Assembly (NCBI RefSeq): GCF_013359775.1
Contig: NZ_JABMCI010000044.1
Location: 47,453 to 111,452 of the forward strand
Direction of reading: 5' to 3'
Source of the DNA: Cellulomonas humilata
Lineage (GTDB): Bacteria; Actinomycetota; Actinomycetes; Actinomycetales; Cellulomonadaceae
Length of the DNA: 64,000 nucleotides
Both the position numbers and the translations under genes were made by a program. Positions within the stretch are counted from its first letter, which is position 1; each line of letters opens with the position of its first letter. Below are positions 60,888 to 64,000 of the stretch, piece after piece. The notes below the pieces were generated by a model. It saw only the letters and a program-made list of their open reading frames with translations. It did not search any database and had not been told where the DNA came from.

Positions 60888-61997
60888 TCAGTCTGTGGCC
60901 AGGAGCGCCGGGACGAGACCCTCCTCGACGGCGTCGACCCGCGGGAGACGGCCCGTGGACACGATGCTCCACACGTCCACGAAGGCCAGGTCGTCAGGCC
61001 CGGTCCGCGCGACGCGCCAGGCGACCACCAGCGCCGGGAGGGCGAGCAGTACCGCCACGGCCACCGCGACGGAGAAGAACAGGTCCACTCGGCCGGTCCC
61101 CTCGATCCACGCGATGCCGACGGCGCCGGCGGTCAGGACGAGGACGATCGCCCGGTGCCGCGGGGTCGGCGCGACCAGCCGCCGCGAGTGCTGCACGGGG
61201 CGCAGCGGGACGAGCCGACGCAGCGTCGCCCGGGCGTGGAGCCCGGCCAGACCGCCCAGGGCGACGGCCGAGACGAGTGCGACGGTCAGCGGCACCGGGA
61301 CGCCGTCGCGGCCCGCACTGACCGTCGCGACGCACGAGTGGCCGCACGAGGCGGCGCCGAGCGCGGTGGGCGCTGCGAGGCACGCCGCCAGCGCGGCGAG
61401 CGCTGCGGTCGCGAGCCCCACGATCAGCAGCCCGGTGGTGCCGCGGGCCGTCAGCCGGTCCCGCAGGACCCAGCCGAACAGCAACGTCTCGCTCGTCAGC
61501 TCCTCGCCCGCCTCGGGCACCAGGTGCTTGCGACCGCGCGCGCGCCTCACGCGGGAGCCCCGCAGGAGGAATCCCAGGGACATCGCGAAGACCGCCGACA
61601 GGCTGCCGCCGGAGAGAGTGTGCGGACGGTCACCGATGGCGAGCGGGAGGAGCACCGAGACGACGGCCACCACCACGGCCACGTTGAGCAGCACCCGGAG
61701 CGGGCTCCCCTCGCCCTCGATGTCGTCGCTCACCCACCCGCGGTACGGGGCCGGGACGCGCCGGTCGATCAGCCGGTACGCCAGCACGTGCCGCAGCGGA
61801 GGGCGCGTGCGCAGCCGCGTCGCCCACCCCGCGCGGACCAGGCCGACGACGGTCCCGGCGCTCAGGCGGGTCGCGTCGGGCCCCGCGAGGTCCGCGAGCA
61901 GCGCGGTGACCTCGGCGGCCCGCTCGCGGCGCCAGCGACGCGGGTACGCACGCAGCCAGCGGTGGACGGACCGCTCGAAGCGGGGATCGACGGTCAC
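60888..61997 (-). CDS. Membrane protein of the PadR-linked family, second copy
   Basis: 369 residues from GTG 61997, overlapping the stop of its paralogue upstream (GTGA). N-terminal cytoplasmic domain: FERSVHRWLRAYPRRWRRERAAEVTALLADLAGPDATRLSAGTVVGLVRAGWATRLRTRPPLRHVLAYRLIDRRVPAPYRGWVSDDI. About six to seven helices follow. The C-terminus DLAFVDVWSIVSTGRLPRVDAVEEGLVPALLATD is again cytoplasmic. Both ends are shared with the gene upstream. No catalytic or transport motif is evident. It is the last gene of the PadR unit. Confidence 0.82.
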   Translation of the reverse strand: MTVDPRFERSVHRWLRAYPRRWRRERAAEVTALLADLAGPDATRLSAGTVVGLVRAGWATRLRTRPPLRHVLAYRLIDRRVPAPYRGWVSDDIEGEGSPLRVLLNVAVVVAVVSVLLPLAIGDRPHTLSGGSLSAVFAMSLGFLLRGSRVRRARGRKHLVPEAGEELTSETLLFGWVLRDRLTARGTTGLLIVGLATAALAALAACLAAPTALGAASCGHSCVATVSAGRDGVPVPLTVALVSAVALGGLAGLHARATLRRLVPLRPVQHSRRLVAPTPRHRAIVLVLTAGAVGIAWIEGTGRVDLFFSVAVAVAVLLALPALVVAWRVARTGPDDLAFVDVWSIVSTGRLPRVDAVEEGLVPALLATD

Positions 61998-63112
61998 CGG
62001 GCCTCCAGGCCGAACGCGGGGACGAGTTCGGAGTCGGGGCGGTCGACCGCGACCGGGCGGCCGGTCCAGGCGACGCGCCACAGGTCGACGAACGCGGCGT
62101 CGGGCGTCGCCCGGGCCCGGCTCCTGACGACGACGGCCGACGGGAGGAGCAGCAGGCACAGCGGCCCGGCGACGGCCGACACCGCGAAGACCCACGCCCC
62201 CGTCGCCTCCGCCAGCGCCGCCGCGACGACGAGCACGACCCACAGTGCGACACCCACGCGGGCCTGCGGTCGGAGCCCGAGGAGGTGACGGGCGGGCTGC
62301 GCCGGCCGGATGGGCAGCCGACGGTCGAGGCGGCGTGCGACGACCATGGCAGCCAGGAGCACCCCGACGACCGTGGCGACGGCCAGGAGCGCGGCGACGC
62401 CGGGAGCGAAGTCCCGCGCCGCGACCGTCGAGCCGACCTCGAAGCACGGACCGGAGGCGGGGAGGTCGCACGGCAGGCTGTCCAGCACCAGGCGGGCGGG
62501 CGCGACGAGCGCCGCAGCCGACCAGACCACCGCACCGACCGCGAGCAGGAGCACCAGCACACTGGATCCGGCCTGGGCGGCGATGCGGGCTCGCGACGTC
62601 TGCACCCAGACGAATGCGCCCACCGTGCGCGGCTCGCCCCAGCCGGGGCGCGCGTGGTGCTGCAGCCTCCGGCGCACGGACGCGTCCGGGCGGACGCAGA
62701 GCAGGGTGGCGGCGGTGGCGACGATCATCGCCGCCCACATCACGAGAGTCCCTGGGCGGAGGTCGTTGAGCGCGGCGTAGACGGGGAGCAGGAACAGCCA
62801 CGCCCGGCCGAGCAGGCTGCGGCGCAGGTGCCCCGGCGAGGAGATGTCCCGGACCACCCAGCCTCGGTACCGCTCCGGGAGCCGGAGGTCGAACATCCGG
62901 TACGGCAGGTACACCCAGAGGGGCGGGGTCTGGCGCCAGCGCGTCGCGAGGCCGCCGCGCAGCAGCCCGAGGGCGGTCCGGGCGTCGAGCCGTCGGGCGT
63001 CGTCGTCGACCAGGTCGACCAGGACGGCGGTGACCTCGGTGGCACGCTCCGCACGCCAGCTCGTTGGGTAGGCCCGCAGCCAGAACGCCGCGGACCGTTC
63101 CAGGTCGCGCAT
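61994..63112 (-). CDS. Membrane protein of the PadR-linked family, first copy
   Basis: 372 residues from ATG 63112, overlapping the PadR stop (ATGA). N-terminal domain: LERSAAFWLRAYPTSWRAERATEVTAVLVDLVDDDARRLDARTALGLLRGGLATRWRQTPPLWVYLPYRMFDLRLPERYRGWVVRDI, clearly paralogous to the next gene. Six to seven helices. The C-terminal DAAFVDLWRVAWTGRPVAVDRPDSELVPAF pairs with the sister's FVDVWSIVSTGRLPRVD. Similar membrane proteins occur beside PadR regulators in many actinobacteria, where a role in drug or envelope-stress response is suspected but not shown. Confidence 0.82.
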   Translation of the reverse strand: MRDLERSAAFWLRAYPTSWRAERATEVTAVLVDLVDDDARRLDARTALGLLRGGLATRWRQTPPLWVYLPYRMFDLRLPERYRGWVVRDISSPGHLRRSLLGRAWLFLLPVYAALNDLRPGTLVMWAAMIVATAATLLCVRPDASVRRRLQHHARPGWGEPRTVGAFVWVQTSRARIAAQAGSSVLVLLLAVGAVVWSAAALVAPARLVLDSLPCDLPASGPCFEVGSTVAARDFAPGVAALLAVATVVGVLLAAMVVARRLDRRLPIRPAQPARHLLGLRPQARVGVALWVVLVVAAALAEATGAWVFAVSAVAGPLCLLLLPSAVVVRSRARATPDAAFVDLWRVAWTGRPVAVDRPDSELVPAFGLEAR

Positions 63113-63453
63113 CAGGCGGTCCCGAGGGCGGGGCGCGGTCGGGCCGCCAGGACGCGCCGGGCGAGGGACGCGAGGTCGGTCAGCCGGGCGGTCTCCGCCG
63201 CGAGCGTGGCGTAGCCGTCGGGGGTCAGCCGGTAGTAGCGGCGCAGCCGGCCGTCGACGACGACCTCGCCCGACGCTTCCGCGTACCCCGCCTCGACCAG
63301 GCGGTCGAGGATGCCGTAGAGCGTTCCCGCGCCCAGCCGGACCCTGTCGTCCGAGAGCACCTTGACCGCCTGCACGATGCCGTACCCGTGGCGCGGCTCC
63401 TCGGCGAGCGCGAGCAGGACGAAGTACGCCTGCTCGCTCATCCGGAACACCAT
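63112..63453 (-). CDS. PadR-family transcriptional regulator
   Basis: 113 residues from ATG 63453. Winged helix: MSEQAYFVLLALAEEPRHGYGIVQAVKVLSDDRVRLGAGTLYGILDRLVEAGYAEASGEVVVDGRLRRYYRLTPDGYATLAAETARL, the standard PadR domain with the GTLYGIL recognition helix, and a short C-terminus, so it is a PadR-s2 type. It heads an operon with two membrane proteins in ATGA/GTGA overlap. Its own promoter carries a PadR-like palindrome, implying autorepression released by an unknown ligand, often a phenolic or antibiotic. Confidence 0.94.
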   Translation of the reverse strand: MVFRMSEQAYFVLLALAEEPRHGYGIVQAVKVLSDDRVRLGAGTLYGILDRLVEAGYAEASGEVVVDGRLRRYYRLTPDGYATLAAETARLTDLASLARRVLAARPRPALGTA

Positions 63454-63457
63454 GGCG

Positions 63458-63467
63458 GATATATATC
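63458..63467 (-). promoter_or_regulatory. PadR operator overlapping the -10 of the PadR operon
   Basis: GATATATATC is a perfect palindrome, an island of A/T in very GC-rich DNA. On the minus strand TATATA within it stands about six bases before ATG 63453 as a -10 hexamer. Bound PadR would cover the promoter, the usual autoregulation of the family. Confidence 0.6.
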
Positions 63468-63557
63468 GCGCGACGACCTATCGCCACAAGGGATCGCTCG
63501 CGATCCGGGACGCCGGGGCGGTGTATCCACAGGTCAGCCGCGGATGTCCGCCGGTCG

Positions 63558-63573
63558 TCGTACACTTGTTCGA
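63558..63573. promoter_or_regulatory. LexA (SOS) box-like palindrome
   Basis: TCGTACACTTGTTCGA has the CGAAC-N4-GTTCG layout of the actinobacterial SOS box with one mismatch in the left half. It lies about 46 bases before the GTG start of the terminal gene, so that gene may be DNA-damage inducible. Confidence 0.55.
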
Positions 63574-63603
63574 ATGGGACATCCGGCGAAGGAGGTGATT
63601 GCG

Positions 63604-64000
63604 GTGAGGGTGGTTCTCGAGAGCTGCGCGGTCGACGACCTCGCCGTGAGCGCGCCGGCTCACGGCCATCGCTTCAAGCATGCCGCGCTGCCCACGAGGT
63701 CGGAGTTCTCGTCCTCTCCGGCTGGCTCACCCACTTTGCCTCCGCCGCCCGCCTCGCCGCCGTCGCCCAGCGCGTCCTCGTCGCCCACCTTGCCTCCGTC
63801 GCCCACTTCGCCTCCCTCGCGCACCTCGCCTCCGTCGCGCACCTCGCCCACCTCGCCCACCTCGCCCACCTCGCCCACCTCGCCCACCTCGCCCACCTCG
63901 CCCACCTCGCCCGCGATGGTCTGGTCCGACTCGGGTCGCGGTGCTCGTCCCGGGGCGTCGCCGGTGGTCCCGTCGGGTGAGCGCGTGGTGGACCTGGCCG
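63604..64000 (+). CDS. Start of a repeat-rich gene cut by the window edge, possibly DUF222/HNH (13E12) type
   Basis: GTG 63604 has a perfect AAGGAGGTGAT (63589-63599), the strongest Shine-Dalgarno in the window. The frame is open to the edge. It begins VRVVLESCAVDDLAVSAPAHGHRFKHA, then a long Ser/Thr/Pro stretch that becomes the tandem TSPTSP encoded by a 9-base repeat, then MVWSDSGRGARPGASPVVPSGERVVDLA. I do not recognise the family with certainty. A LexA-type box upstream and the general layout recall DUF222/HNH (13E12-type) genes of actinobacteria, some of which are SOS-linked. Another frame through the repeat gives Leu-Ala-His runs, so the repeat may have drifted. Partial. Confidence 0.6.
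   Translation, partial: MRVVLESCAVDDLAVSAPAHGHRFKHAALPTRSEFSSSPAGSPTLPPPPASPPSPSASSSPTLPPSPTSPPSRTSPPSRTSPTSPTSPTSPTSPTSPTSPTSPAMVWSDSGRGARPGASPVVPSGERVVDLA
63721..63912 (+). repeat. 9-bp minisatellite
   Basis: Eight perfect copies of ACCTCGCCC run from 63841 to 63912. Imperfect copies (units ending TTGCCTCC or TCGCGC) extend back to about 63721. The unit length is a multiple of three, so copy-number changes keep the frame. Such tracts expand and contract by slippage. Confidence 0.85.

Noticed and set aside
63660..63905. Minus-strand frame of Gly-Glu-Val repeats
   Set aside because: It is simply the antisense reading of the 9-bp minisatellite.

Overview
The window is about 73-75% GC with strong G/C bias at third codon positions. 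Most genes lie in overlapping operons (ATGA or GTGA junctions), many with GTG starts. A secreted GH6 endoglucanase that closely resembles my recollection of Cellulomonas fimi CenA, a secreted GH51 arabinofuranosidase, sugar ABC importers with LacI control, a C50-type carotenoid cluster, bldC and a SAM-IV riboswitch all point to a Cellulomonas-like actinobacterium. It reads as ordinary chromosome. I see no integrase, transposase, plasmid functions, CRISPR array or rRNA.

Layout. 1-7.5 kb: tail of a DUF808 membrane protein, a large secreted GH51 arabinofuranosidase broken by a frameshift, and a secreted DUF4214/RCC1 protein facing it across a strong hairpin. 7.5-13.1 kb: a complete peptide-type ABC importer (lipoprotein, two permeases, fused double ATPase). 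13.2-14.6 kb: two membrane proteins built from one repeated three-helix module. 14.6-19.8 kb: crtE-crtB-crtI-crtYe-crtYf-crtEb on the minus strand. 20-23.1 kb: galE, a luciferase-like oxidoreductase, a cation efflux pump and a small metallopeptidase. 23.2-23.6 kb: tRNA-Glu, tRNA-Asp and tRNA-Phe. 23.7-25 kb: three small envelope proteins. 25-29.6 kb: bldC, a DUF3073 gene, purM, purF, a small membrane protein and a sterol-carrier-type protein. 29.7-30.8 kb: trpS behind a Trp-codon leader peptide. 30.8-36.5 kb: a lipoprotein, cenA, rsgA and purL.

36.6-46.5 kb: a LacI regulator followed by a tightly overlapping operon (sugar-binding lipoprotein, two permeases, secreted PF10091-type hydrolase, GH39, GH13, DUF2599 lipoprotein). 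This reads as a self-contained glycan-use system whose substrate I cannot name. 46.5-47.6 kb: a polytopic membrane protein. 47.6-54.2 kb: an acyl-CoA dehydrogenase and TetR regulator divergent from a thiolase/FabG4/MaoC operon, the same set as the Rv0241c-Rv0244c block of Mycobacterium tuberculosis. 54.2-54.8 kb: a secreted fasciclin protein. 55-58.5 kb: a sulfur region in which a SAM-IV riboswitch (minus strand) and an S-box SAM riboswitch (plus strand) sit back to back between a class-V aminotransferase and a rhodanese-metZ operon. 58.6-60.8 kb: a TfoX-like protein, a tandem GNAT protein, purQ and purS. 60.9-63.5 kb: a PadR regulator with two paralogous membrane proteins. 63.55 kb to the end: a LexA-box-like palindrome, a perfect Shine-Dalgarno and the start of a repeat-rich gene cut by the window edge.

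The purine genes purM, purF, purL, purQ and purS are all present and on one strand, but purSQ is about 23 kb from purL, with the sugar, lipid and sulfur genes in between. Many genes have a TANNNT hexamer 6-7 nt before the start codon and no Shine-Dalgarno, so leaderless transcription is probably common here. The least explained items are the sugar operon, the repeated three-helix modules, the two long intergenic hairpin elements, and the LexA-box-linked gene at the right edge.
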